This document shows, one piece after another, positions 1 to 11,840 of a DNA stretch of 64,000 bases. Positions within the stretch are counted from its first letter, which is position 1. Every line of letters begins with the position of its first letter. The notes beneath the pieces were generated by a model, which did not search any database, was not told the DNA's origin, and saw only the letters and a list, made by a program, of their open reading frames with translations. Source of the DNA: Branchinecta lynchi (Eukaryota > Arthropoda > Branchiopoda > Anostraca > Branchinectidae). Location of the stretch: positions 2,501 to 66,500 of the forward strand of contig JAKZAP010000161.1 in the NCBI GenBank assembly GCA_023053575.1, given 5' to 3'. Both the position numbers and the translations under genes were made by a program.

Positions 1-2142
1 AGGTTTGTTTTCCCACAAATTTGGTTTTCCCGCAAGGTTGGTTTTCCCACAAGGTTTGTTTTCCCACTGTGTTGGTTTTCCCAAAAGGTTCGCTTTCCCA
101 CAAGGTTGGTTTTCCCACAAGGTTGGTTTTCCCGCAGGGTTTCTTTCCCCATAAGGTTGGTTTTCCCACAAGGTTTGTTTTCTCACAAGGTTTGTTTTCC
201 CACTAGGTTGTTTTTCCCACTAGGTTGGTTTTCCCACAAGGTTTGTTTTCCCACAAGGTTCGTTTTCCCCCAAGGTTGGTTTTCCCGCAAGGTTAGTTTT
301 CCCACAAGGTTTGTTTTCCCACTGTGTTGGTTTTTCCAAAAGGTTCGCTTTCCCACAAGGTTGGTTTTCCCAAAAGGTTTGTTTCCCCACAAGGATTGTT
401 TTCCCACAAGGTTTGTTTTTCCACAAGGTTTGTTTTCCCACAAGGTTTGTTTTCCCACAAGGTTTGTTTCCCCACAAGGTTGTTTTTTCCACTAGGTTTG
501 TTTTCCCACAAGGTTTGTTTTCTCCCAAGGTTGGTTTTCCCACAGGGTTTCTTTCCCCATAAGGTTGGTTTTCCGAAAAGGTTTGTTTTCTCACAAGGTT
601 TGTTTTCCCACTAGGTTGTTTTTTCCCACTAGGTTGGTTTTCCCACAAGGTTTGTTTTCCCACAAGGTTTGTTTTCCCCCAAATTTGGTTTTCCCGCAAG
701 GTTGGTTTTCCCACAAGGTTTGTTTTCCCACTGTGCTGGTTTTCCCAAAAGGTTCGCTTTCCCACAAGGTTGGTTTTCCCACAAGGTTGGTTTTCCCGCA
801 GGGTTTCTTTCCCCATAAGGTTGGTTTTCCCACAAGGTTTGTTTTCTCACAAGGTTTGTTTTCCCACTAGGTTGTTTTTCCCACTAGGTTGGTTTTCCCA
901 CAAGGTTTGTTTTCCCACAAGGTTCGTTTTCCCCCAAGGTTGGTTTTCCCGCAAGGTTAGTTTTCCCACAAGGTTTGTTTTCCCACTGTGTTGGTTTTTC
1001 CAAAAGGTTCGCTTTCCCGCAAGGTTGGTTTTCCCAAAAGGTTTGTTTCCCCACAAGGATTGTTTTCCCACAAGGTTTGTTTTTCCACAAGGTTTGTTTT
1101 CCCACAAGGTTTGTTTTCCCACAAGGTTTGTTTTCCCACAAGGTTGGTTTTCCCGAAAGGTTTGTTTCCCCACAAGGTTTGTTTTCCCACTAGGTTTGTT
1201 TTCCCATAAGGTTGGTTTTCCCACAAGGTTTGTTTTCTCACAAGGTTTGTTTTCCCACTGGGTTTGTTTCCCCACAAGGTTTGTTTTCTCACAAGGTTTG
1301 TTTTCCCACAAGGTTTGTTTTCCCACAAGGTTTGTTTTCCCACAAGGTTGGTTTTCCCACAAGGTCGGTTTTCCCGCAGGGTTTGTTTTACCACAAGGTT
1401 AGTTTTCCCGCAAGGTTTGTTTCCCCACAAGGTTAGTTTTCCCACAAGGATTGTTTTCCCACAAGGTTTGTTTTCCCACAAGGTTTGTTTCCCCACAAGG
1501 TTTGTTTCCCCACAAGGTTTGTTTTCCCACAAGGTTTGTTTTCCCACGAGGTTTTTTTTCCCACAAGGTTTGTTTTCCCACAAGGTTTGTTTTCCCACAA
1601 GGTTTGTTTTCCCGAAAGGTTTGTTTTCCCACAAGGTTTGTTTTCCCACTAGGTTTGTTTTCCCATAAGGTTTGTTTTCCCACAAGGTTTGTTTTCTCAC
1701 AAGGTTTGTTTTCCCACTAGCTTTGTTTCCCCACAAGGTTTGTTTTCTCACAAGGTTTGTTTTCCCAAAAGGTTTGTTTTCCCACAAGGTTTGTTTTCCC
1801 ACAAGGTTGGTTTTCCCGAAAGGTTTGTTTCCCCACAAGGTTGGTTTTCCCACAAGATTGGTTTTCCCGCAGGGTTTGTTTTCCCACAAGGTAAGTTTTT
1901 CCGCAAGGTTTGTTTTCCCACAAGGTTTGTTTTTCCACAAGGTTTGTTTCCCCACAAGGTTTGTTTCCCCACACGTTTTGTTTTCCCACAAGGATTGTTT
2001 TCCCACAAGGTTTGTTTTCCCACTGTGTTGGTTTTCCCAAAAGGTTCGCTTTCCCGCAAGGTTGGTTTTCCCACAAGGTTGGTTTTCCCGCAAGGTTTGT
2101 TTTCCCACTAGGTTGGTTTTCCCTGTGTTGGTTTTCCCAAAA
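1..2142 (+). repeat. 17-bp minisatellite array, plus-oriented block 1
   Basis: Continuous head-to-tail copies of a 17-bp monomer, consensus GGTTTGTTTTCCCACAA, about 126 copies. It is cut by the window start, so its true left edge is unknown. Common variants after CCC are gcaa, ataa, acta, gaaa, aaaa and actgtg; the base after ggtt is T, G, A or C. The trio containing cccactgtg, aaaaggttcgc and cccgcaagg recurs as a fixed cassette. No gene is seen: the long open frames (17 residues per 51 bp) exist because the monomer lacks stops in all frames. The block ends at a switch to the opposite strand, and much of it is mirrored at about 2.8-4.2 kb. Confidence 0.95.
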
Positions 2143-5100
2143 GAAAACCAACCTTGTGGGAAAGCGAACCTTTTGGGAAAACAAACCCTGCGGGAAAACC
2201 AACCTTGTGGGAAAACAAACCTTGTGGGAAAACAAACCTTGTGGGAAAACAAACCTTGTGGGAAAACATACCTTATGGGGAAAGAAACCTTGTGGGAAAA
2301 CTAACCTTGTGAGAAAACTAACCTTGTGGGAAAACCAACCATGTGGGAAAACCAAACTAGAGGAAAAACAAATCTTGAGGGAAAACAAACCTAGTGGGAA
2401 AACAAACCTTGTGGGAAAACAAACCTTGTGGGAAAGACAACCTTATGGGAAAACCAAAACAGTGGGAAAAAAAACCTTGTGAGAAAACAAACCTTGTGGG
2501 AAAACAAACCTTGTGGGGAAACAAACCTTGTGGGAAAACCAACCTTATGGGAAAACAAACCTAGTGGGAAAACAAACCTTGTGGGGAAACAAACCTTGTG
2601 GGGAAACAAACCTAGTGGGGAAACAAACCTTTCGGGAAAACCAACCTTGTGGGAAAACTAACCTTGCGGGAAAACCAACCGTGTGGGAAAACCAACCTTG
2701 TGGGAAAACCAACCTTGCGGGAAAACCAACCTTGGGGGAAAACAAATCTTGTGGGAAAACAAACCTTGTGGGGAAACAAACCTAGTGGGAAAACAAACCT
2801 TGTGAGAAAACAATCCTTGTGGGAAAACAAACCTTGTGGGTAAACAAACCTTGCGTGAAAACTAACCTTGTTGGAAAACAATCCTTGTGGGAAAACTAAC
2901 CTTGTGGGGAAACAAACCTTGCGGGAAAACTAACCTTGTGGTAAAACAAACCCTGCGGGAAAACCGACCTTGTGGGAAAACAAACCTTGTGAGAAAACAA
3001 ACCTTGTGGGGAAACAAACCTAGTGGGAAAACAAACCTTGTGGGGAAACAAACCTTTCGGGAAAACCAACCTTGTGGGAAAACAAACCTTGTGGGAAAAC
3101 AAACCTTGTGGGAAAACAAACCTTGTGGAAAAACAAACCTTGTGGGAAAACAATCCTTGTGGGGAAACAAACCTTTTGGGAAAACCAACCTTGCGGGAAA
3201 GTGAACCTTTTGGAAAAACCAACACAGTGGGAAAACAAACCTTGTGGGAAAACTAACCTTGCGGGAAAACCAACCTTGGGGGAAAACGAACCTTGTGGGA
3301 AAACAAACCTTGTGGGAAAACCAACCTAGTGGGAAAAACAACCTAGTGGGAAAACAAACCTTGTGAGAAAACAAACCTTGTGGGAAAACCAACCTTATGG
3401 GGAAAGAAACCCTGCGGGAAAACCAACCTTGTGGGAAAACCAACCTTGTGGGAAAGCGAACCTTTTGGGAAAACCAACACAGTGGGAAAACAAACCTTGT
3501 GGGAAAACCAACCTTGCGGAAAAACCAAATTTGGGGGAAAACAAACCTTGTGGGAAAACCAACCTAGTGGGAAAAACAACCTAGTGGGAAAACAAACCTT
3601 GTGAGAAAACAAACCTTTTCGGAAAACCAACCTTATGGGGAAAGAAACCCTGTGGGAAAACCAACCTAATGGGGAAAGAAACCCTGCGGGAAAACCAACC
3701 TTGTGGGAAAACCAACCTTGTGGGAAAGCGAACCTTTTGGGAAAACCAACCCAGTGGGAAAACAAACCTTGTGAGAAAACTATCCTTGTGGGAAAACAAA
3801 CCTTGTGGGGAAACAAACCTTGTGGGGAAACAAACCTTGTGGGAAAACTAACCTTTTGGGAAAACAAACCCTGCGGGAAAACCAGCCTTGTGGGAAAACA
3901 AACCTTGTGGGAAAACAAACCTTGTGGGAAAGTAAACCTTGTCGGAAAACAAACCTTATGGGGAAACAAACCTTGTGGGAAAACCAACCTAGAGGAAAAA
4001 CAAATCTTGAGGGAAAACAAACCTTGTGGGAAAACAAACCTTGTGGGAAAGACAACCTTATGGGAAAACCAAAACAGTGGGAAAACAAACCTTGTGGGAA
4101 AACAAACATTGTGTTAAATCAGACCTTGTGGGAAAACTAACCTTGCGGGAAAACCAACCTTGTGGGAAAACCAACCTTGCGGGAAAACCAACCTTGGGGG
4201 AAAACAAACCTTGTGGGAAAACAAACCTTGTGGGAAAACAAACCTTGTGGGAAAACCAACCTAGTGGGAAAACAAACCTTGTGAGAAAACAAACCTTGTA
4301 GGAAAACCAGCCTTATGGGGAAACAAACCCTGCGGGAAAACCAACCTTGTGGCAAAACCAACCTTGCGGGAAAGCGAACCTTTTGGGAAAACCAACACAG
4401 TGGGAAAACAAACCTTGTGGGAAAACAATCCTTGTGGGAAAACAAACCTTGTGGGGAAACAAACCTTGTGGGGAAACAAACCTTGTGGGAAAACAAACCT
4501 TGTGGGAAAACAAACCTTGCGGAAAAACTAACCTTGTGGGAAAACAAACCCTGCGGGAAAACCAACCTTGTGGGAAAACCAACCTTGTGGGGAAACAAAC
4601 CTTTCGGGAAAACCAACCTTGTGGGAAAACCTACCTTGTGAGAAAACAAACCTTTTGGGAAAACAAACCTTGTGGGAAAACCAACCTTATGGGAAAACAA
4701 ACCTAGTGGGAAAACAAACCTTGTTGGAAAACAAACCTTTCGGGAAAACCAACCTTGTGGGAAAACAAACCTTGTGGGAAAACAAACCTTGTGGGAAAAC
4801 AAACCTTGTGGGAAAACAAACCTTGTGGGAAAACAAACCTTGTGGGGAAACAAACCTTATGGGAAAACCAACCTTGCGGGAAATCGAACCTTTTGGGAAA
4901 ACCAACACAGTGGGAAAACAAACCTTGTGGGAAAACCAACCTTGCGGTAAAACCAACCTTGGGGGAAAACAAACCTTGTGGGAAAACAAACCTTGTGGGA
5001 AAACCAACCTAGTGGGAAAAACAACCTAGTGGGAAAACAAACCTTGTGAGAAAACCAACCTTGTGGGAAAGCGAACCTTTTGGGAAAACCAACACAGTGG

Positions 5101-6196
5101 GAAAACAAACCTTGTGGGAAAACCAACCTAGTGGGAAAAACAACCTAGTGGGAAAACAAACCTTGTGAGAAAACAAACCTTGTCGGAAAACCAACCTTAT
5201 GGGGAAAGAAACCCTGCGGGAAAACCAACCTTGGGGGAAAACAAACCTTGTGGGAAAACAAACCTAGTAGGAAAAACAACCTAGTGGGAAAACAAACCTT
5301 GTGAGAAAACAAACCTTGTGGGAAAACCAACCTTATGGGGAAAGAAACCCTGCGGGAAAACCAACCTTGTGGGAAAACCAACCTTGTGGGAAAGCGAACC
5401 TTTTGGGAAAACCACACAATGGGAAAACAAACCTTGTGAGAAAACAATCCTTGTGGGAAAACAAGCCTTGTGGGGAAGGAAACCTTGTGGGGAAACAAGC
5501 CTTGTGGGAAAACTAACCTTTTGGGAAAATTAACCCTGCGGGAAAACCAGCCTCAGTGGGAAATCAAACCTTGTGAGAAAACAATCCTTGTGGGAAAACA
5601 AACCTTGTGGGGAAACAAACCATGTGGGGAAACCAACCTTGGGGGAAAACAAATCTTGTGGGATAACAAACCTTGTGGGGAAACAAACCTAGTGGGAAAA
5701 CAAACCTTGTGAGAAAACAATCCTTGTGGGAAAACAAACCTTGTGGGGAGACAAACCTTGCGGGAAAACTAACCTTGTTGGAAAACAATCCTTTTGGGAA
5801 AACTAACCTCGTGGGGAAACAAACCTTGCGGGAAAACTAACCTTGTGGGAAAACAAACCCTGCGGGAAAACCAACCTTGTGGGAAAACCAACCTTGTGGG
5901 GAAACAAACCTTTCGGGAAAACCATCCTTGTGGGAAAACAAACCTTGTGGGAAAACAAACCTTGTGGGAAAACAAACCTTATGGGAAAACAAACCATGTG
6001 AGAAAACAAACCTTGTGGGAAAACAAACCTTTCGGGAAAACCAACCTTGTGGGAAAACAAACCTTGTGGGAAAACCAACCTTATGGGAAAACAAACCTAG
6101 TGGGAAAACAAACCTTGTGGGAAAACAAACCTTTCGGGAAAACCAACCTTGTGGGAAAACAAACCTTGGGAAACCTTGGGAAAACAAAACAAACCA
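2143..6196 (-). repeat. 17-bp minisatellite array, minus-oriented block
   Basis: The same monomer read as its reverse complement (CAAACCTTGTGGGAAAA), about 238 copies. The switch follows cccaaaag at about 2,143. Positions near x and 4,213-x match as an inverted repeat with block 1 over roughly 0.5-1.4 kb against 2.8-3.7 kb. The segment 3.6-6.2 kb has a direct paralogue at about 15.4-17.9 kb. At the right end, around 6,160-6,197, monomers are shortened (ccttgggaaaccttggg, aaaacaaaacaaacc) before the strand flips back. No gene is supported. Confidence 0.95.
4111..4125 (-). repeat. Rare marker monomer GTGTTAAATCAGACC, example copy
   Basis: This monomer variant breaks the CCC/GGG core with a TTAA-containing sequence. 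Twelve copies are seen, at 4,111, 6,773, 7,438, 9,818, 15,872, 19,845, 35,752, 40,173, 44,984, 51,815, 62,153 (cgtgttaaatcagacc) and 63,951, always with the same neighbours (ttgcgggaaaac on one side, aaacaaacattg or aaacaaacatcg on the other). Related tgttaaaac forms occur at about 37.5, 38.5, 53.7, 55.7, 56.4 and 58.3 kb and beyond. It marks one class of higher-order unit. Confidence 0.85.
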
Positions 6197-9100
6197 TTAG
6201 TTTTCCCGCAAGGTTTGTTTCCCCACAAGGTTAGTTTTCCCAAAAGGATTGTTTTCCAACAAGGTTAGTTTTCCCGCAAGGTTTGTCTCCCCACAAGGTT
6301 TGTTTTCCCACAAGGATTGTTTTCTCACAAGGTTTGTTTTCCCACTAGGTTTGTTTCCCCACAAGGTTTGTTATCCCACAAGATTTGTTTTCCCCCAAGG
6401 TTGGTTTCCCCAAATGGTTTGTTTCCCCACAAGGTTTGTTTTCCCACAAGGATTGTTTTCTCACAAGGTTTGATTTCCCACTGTGTTGGTTTTCCCAAAA
6501 GGTTTGCTTTCCGGCAAGGTTGGTTTTCCCACAAGGTTGGTTTTCCCGCAGGGTTTGTTTCCCCATAAGGTTGGTTTTCCCACAAGGTTTGTTTTCTCAC
6601 AAGGTTTGTTTTCCCACTAGGTTGGTTTTCCCACAAGGTTTGTTTTCACACAAGGTTTGTTTTCCCACAAGGTTTGTTTTCCCCCAAGGTTGGTTTTCCC
6701 GCAAGGTTGGTTTTCCCACAAGGTTGGTTTTCCCACAAGGTTGGTTTTCCCGCAAGGTTAGTTTTCCCACAAGGTCTGATTTAACACAATGTTTGTTTTC
6801 CCACAAGGTTTGTTTCCCCACAAGGTTTATTTTCCCAGAAGGTTTGTTTTCTCACAAGGTTTGTTTTCCCACTTTTTTGGTTTTCCCATAAGGTTGTCTT
6901 TCCCACAAGGTTTGTTTTCCCACAAGGTTTGTTTTCCCTCAAGATTTGTTTTTCCTCTAGGTTGGTTTTCCCACAAGGTTGGTTTTCCCACAAGGTTAGT
7001 TTTCTCCCAAGGTTGGTTTTCCCATAAGGTTTGTTTCCCCATAAGGTTTGTTTTCCCACAAGGTTTGTTTTCCCACAAGGTTTGTTTTCCCACAAGGTTT
7101 GTTTTCCCACAAGGCTGGTTTTCCCGCAGGGTTAATTTTCCCAAAAGGTTAGTTTTCCCACAAGGTTTGTTTTCCCACAAGGTTGTAATTTTCCCACAAG
7201 GTTGGTTTTCCCGCAGGGTTTGTTTCCCCATAAGGTTGGTTTTCCCACAAGGTTTGTTTTCTCACAAGGTTTGTTTTCCCACTAGGTTGGTTTTCCCACA
7301 AGGTTTGTTTTCCCACAAGGTTTGTTTTCCCACAAGGTTTGTTTTCCCCCAAGGTTGGTTTTCCCGCAAGGTTGGTTTTCCCACAAGGTTGGTTTTCCCA
7401 CAAGGTTGGTTTTCCCGCAAGGTTAGTTTTCCCACAAGGTCTGATTTAACACAATGTTTGTTTTCCCACAAGGTTTGTTTCCCCACAAGGTTTATTTTCC
7501 CAGAAGGTTTGTTTTCTCACAAGGTTTGTTTTCCCACTTTTTTGGTTTTCCCATAAGGTTGTCTTTCCCACAAGGTTTGTTTTCCCACAAGGTTTGTTTT
7601 CCCTCAAGATTTGTTTTTCCTCTAGGTTGGTTTTCCCACAAGGTTGGTTTTCCCACAAGGTTAGTTTTCTCCCAAGGTTGGTTTTCCCATAAGGTTTGTT
7701 TCCCCATAAGGTTTGTTTTCCCACAAGGTTTGTTTTCCCACAAGGTTTGTTTTCCCACAAGGTTTGTTTTCCCACAAGGCTGGTTTTCCCGCAGGGTTAA
7801 TTTTCCCAAAAGGTTAGTTTTCCCACAAGGTTTGTTTCCCCACAAGGTTTGTTTCCCCACAAGGTTTGTTTTCCCACAAGGATTGTTTTCTCACAAGGTT
7901 TGTTTTCCCACTGTGTTGGTTTTCCCAAAAGGTTCGCTTTCCCACAAGGTTGGTTTTCCCACAAGGTTGGTTTTCCCGCAGGGTTTCTTTCCCCATAAGG
8001 TTGGTTTTCCCACAAGGTTTGTTTTCTCACAAGGTTTGTTTTCCCACTAGGTTGTTTTTCCTACTAGGTTTGTTTTCCCACAAGGTTTGTTTTCCCCCAA
8101 GGTTGGTTTTCCCGCAGGGTTTCTTTCCCCATAAGGTTGGTTTTCCGACAAGGTTTGTTTTCTCACATGGTTTGTTTTCCCACTAGGTTGTTTTTCCCAC
8201 TAGGTTGGTTTTCCCACAAGGTTTGTTTTCCCACTGTGTTGGTTTTCCCAAAAGGTTCGCTATCCCACAAGGTTGGTTTTCTCACAAGGTTTGTTTTCCC
8301 ACTAGGTTGTTTTTCCCACTAGGTTGGTTTTCCCACAAGGTTTGTTTTCCCACAAGGTTTGTTTTCCCCCAAGGTTGGTTTTCCCGCAAGGTTGGTTTTC
8401 CCACAAGGTTTGTTTTCCCACTGTGTTGGTTTTCCCAAAAGGTTCGATTTCCCGCAAGGTTGGTTTTCCCATAAGGTTTGTTTCCCCACAAGGTTTGTTT
8501 TCCCACAAGGTTTGTTTTCCCACAAGGTTTGTTTTCCCACAAGGTTTGTTTTCCCACAAGGTTTGTTTTCCCACAAGGTTGGTTTTCCCGAAAGGTTTGT
8601 TTTCCCACAAGGTTTGTTTTCCCACTAGGTTTGTTTTCCCATAAGGTTGGTTTTCCCACAAGGTTTGTTTTCTCACAAGGTTTGTTTTCCCACTAGCTTT
8701 GTTTCCCCACAAGGTTTGTTTTCTCACAAGGTTTGTTTTCCCAAAAGGTTTGTTTTCCCACAAGGTTTGTTTTCCCACAAGGTTGGTTTTCCCGAAAGGT
8801 TTGTTTCCCCACAAGGTTGGTTTTCCCACAAGGTTGGTTTTCCCGCAGGGTTTGTTTTCCCACAAGGTTAGTTTTCCCACTGTGTTGGTTTTCCCAAAAG
8901 GTTCGCTTTCCCACAAGGTTGGTTTTCCCACAAGGTTGGTTTTCCCACAGGGTTTCTTTCCCCATAAGGTTTGTTTTCTCACATGGTTTGTTTTCCCATA
9001 AGGTTTGTTTTCCCAAAAGGTTTGTTTTCCCACAAGGTTTGTTTTCCCACTAGGTTTGTTTCCCCACAAGGTTTGTTTTCTCACATGGTTTGTTTTCCCA

Positions 9101-11816
9101 TAAGGTTTGTTTTCCCACAAGGTTTGTTTTCCCACAAGGTTTGTTTTCCCACAAGGATGGTTTTCCCGAAAGGTTTGTTTCCCCACAAGGTTGGTTTTCC
9201 CACAAGGTTGGTTTTCCCGCAGGGTTTGTTTTCCCATAAGGTTAGTTTTCCCGCAAGGTTTGTTTCCCCACAAGGTTAGTTTTCCCAAAAGGATTGTTTT
9301 CCAACAAGGTTAGTTTTCCCGCAAGGTTTGTCTCCCCACAAGGTTTGTTTTCCCACAAGGATTGTTTTCTCACAAGGTTTGTTTTCCCACTAGGTTTGTT
9401 TCCCCACAAGGTTTGTTATCCCACAAGATTTGTTTTCCCCCAAGGTTGGTTTCCCCACATGGTTTGTTTCCCCACAAGGTTTGTTTTCCCACAAGGATTG
9501 TTTTCTCACAAGGTTTGATTTCCCACTGTGTTGGTTTTCCCAAAAGGTTTGCTTTCCGGCAAGGTTTGTTTTCCCACAAGGTTGGTTTTCCCGCAGGGTT
9601 TGTTTCCCCATAAGGTTGGTTTTCCCACAAGGTTTGTTTTCTCACAAGGTTTGTTTTCCCACTAGGTTGGTTTTCCCACAAGGTTTGTTTTCCCACAAGG
9701 TTTGTTTTCCCACAAGGTTTGTTTTCCCCCAAGGTTGGTTTTCCCGCAAGGTTGGTTTTCCCACAAGGTTGGTTTTCCCACAAGGTTGGTTTTCCCGCAA
9801 GGTTAGTTTTCCCACAAGGTCTGATTTAACACAATGTTTGTTTTCCCACAAGGTTTGTTTCCCCACAAGGTTTATTTTCCCAGAAGGTTTGTTTTCTCAC
9901 AAGGTTTGTTTTCCCACTTTTTTGGTTTTCCCATAAGGTTGTCTTTCCCACAAGGTTTGTTTTCCCACAAGGTTTGTTTTCCCTCAAGATTTGTTTTTCC
10001 TCTAGGTTGGTTTTCCCACAAGGTTGGTTTTCCCACAAGGTTAGTTTTCTCCCAAGGTTGGTTTTCCCATAAGGTTTGTTTCCCCATAAGGTTTGTTTTC
10101 CCACAAGGTTTGTTTTCCCACAAGGTTTGTTTTCCCACAAGGTTTGTTTTCCCACAAGGCTGGTTTTCCCGCAGGGTTAATTTTCCCAAAAGGTTAGTTT
10201 TCCCACAAGGTTTGTTTCCCCACAAGGTTTGTTTCCCCACAAGGTTTGTTTTCCCACAAGGATTGTTTTCTCACAAGGTTTGTTTTCCCACTGTGTTGGT
10301 TTTCCCAAAAGGTTCGCTTTCCCACAAGGTTGGTTTTCCCACAAGGTTGGTTTTCCCGCAGGGTTTCTTTCCCCATAAGGTTGGTTTTCCCACAAGGTTT
10401 GTTTTCTCACAAGGTTTATTTTCCCACTAGGTTGTTTTTCCTACTAGGTTTGTTTTCCCACAAGGTTTGTTTTCCCCCAAGGTTGGTTTTCCCGCAGGGT
10501 TTCTTTCCCCATAAGGTTGGTTTTCCGACAAGGTTTGTTTTCTCACAAGGTTTGTTTTCCCACTAGGTTGTTTTTCCCACTAGGTTGGTTTTCCCACAAG
10601 GTTTGTTTTCCCACTGTGTTGGTTTTCCCAAAAGGTTCGCTATCCCACAAGGTTGGTTTTCTCACAAGGTTTGTTTTCCCACTAGGTTGTTTTTCCCACT
10701 AGGTTGGTTTTCCCACAAGGTTTGTTTTCCCACAAGGTTTGTTTTCCCCCAAGGTTGGTTTTCCCGCAAGGTTGGTTTTCCCTCAAGGTTTGTTTTCCCA
10801 CTGTGTTGGTTTTCCCAAAAGGTTCGATTTCCCGCAAGGTTGGTTTTCCCATAAGGTTTGTTTCCCCACAAGGTTTGTTTTCCCACAAGGTTTGTTTTCC
10901 CACAAGGTTTGTTTTCCCACAAGGTTTGTTTTCCCACAAGGTTTGTTTTCCCACAAGGTTTGTTTTCCCACAAGGTTGGTTTTCCCGAAAGGTTTGTTTT
11001 CCCACAAGGTTTGTTTTCCCACTAGGTTTGTTTTCCCATAAGGTTGGTTTTCCCACAAGGTTTGTTTTCTCACAAGGTTTTTTTTCCCACTCGCTTTGTT
11101 TCCCCACAAGGTTTGTTTTCTCACAAGGTTTGTTTTCCCAAAAGGTTTGTTTTCCCACAAGGTTTGTTTTCCCACAAGGTTGGTTTTCCCGAAAGGTTTG
11201 TTTCCCCACAAGGTTGGTTTTCCCACAAGGTTGGTTTTCCCGCAGGGTTTGTTTTCCCACAAGGTTAGTTTTTCCGCAAGGTTTGTTTTCCCACAAGGTT
11301 TGTTTTCCCACAAGGTTGGTTTTCCCGTAGGGTTTCTTTCCCCATAAGGTTGGTTTTCCGACAAGGTTTGTTTTCTCACAAGGTTTGTTTTCCCACTAGG
11401 TTGTTTTTCCCACTAGGTTGGTTTTCCCACAAGGTTTGTTTTCCCACTGTGTTAGTTTTCCCAAAAGGTTCGCTTTCCCACAAGGTTGGTTTTCTCACAA
11501 GGTTTGTTTTCCCACCAGGTTGTTTTTCCCACTAGGTTGGTTTTCCCACAAGGTTTGTTTTCCCACAAGGTTTGTTTTCCCCCAAGGTTGGTTTTCCCGC
11601 AAGGTTGGTTTTCCCACAAGGTTTGTTTTCCCACTGTGTTGGTTTTCCCAAAAGGTTCGATTTCCCGCAAGGTTGGTTTTCCCATAAGGTTTGTTTCCCC
11701 ACAAGGTTTGTTTTCCCACAAGGTTTGTTTTCCCACAAGGTTTTTTCCCACAAGGTTTTTTTCCCACAAGGTTTGTTTTCCCACAAGGTTGGTTTTCCCG
11801 AAAGGTTTCCCGAAAG
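6197..11816 (+). repeat. 17-bp minisatellite array, plus-oriented block 2
   Basis: About 330 plus-oriented monomers. It contains two related higher-order copies: 6.2-7.1 kb matches 9.2-10.1 kb at an offset of 3,045 bp, and 7.45-8.7 kb matches 9.83-11.1 kb at an offset of 2,380 bp. The difference of 665 bp is an internal tandem duplication in the first copy. A third relative lies at 19.3-21.3 kb. The junction from minus to plus at about 6,197 (accattagttttcccgc) lacks the TTAGG-like spacer found at later switches. No gene is supported. Confidence 0.95.
6530..7859 (+). repeat. 665-bp tandem duplication within the array
   Basis: Two adjacent copies, about 6,530-7,194 and 7,195-7,859, share the same order of variant monomers, including the marker ggtctgatttaacac and the cccacttttttgg monomer. 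They meet at an abnormal fused monomer, ggttgtaattttccc, at about 7,188. 665 bp is not a multiple of 17. The single-copy state is seen at 9.58-10.2 kb. Edges are approximate. Confidence 0.8.
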
Positions 11817-11840
11817 GAAAACAAACCTTTCGGGAAAACC
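11791..11840. repeat. Perfect inverted repeat at an orientation switch
   Basis: The arms 11,791-11,808 (GGTTTTCCCGAAAGGTTT) and 11,823-11,840 are exact reverse complements over 18 bp. They are separated by 14 bp containing a truncated monomer (cccgaaagg). This is the plus-to-minus switch point and could extrude as a hairpin continuous with the flanking inverted blocks. Confidence 0.85.

Noticed and set aside
957..2252. 431-codon minus-strand open frame with a 17-residue period, and hundreds like it on both strands.
   Set aside because: It follows from the stop-free 17-bp monomer. Equivalent frames exist in all phases, cross the strand switch, and show no start context or frame-specific constraint.
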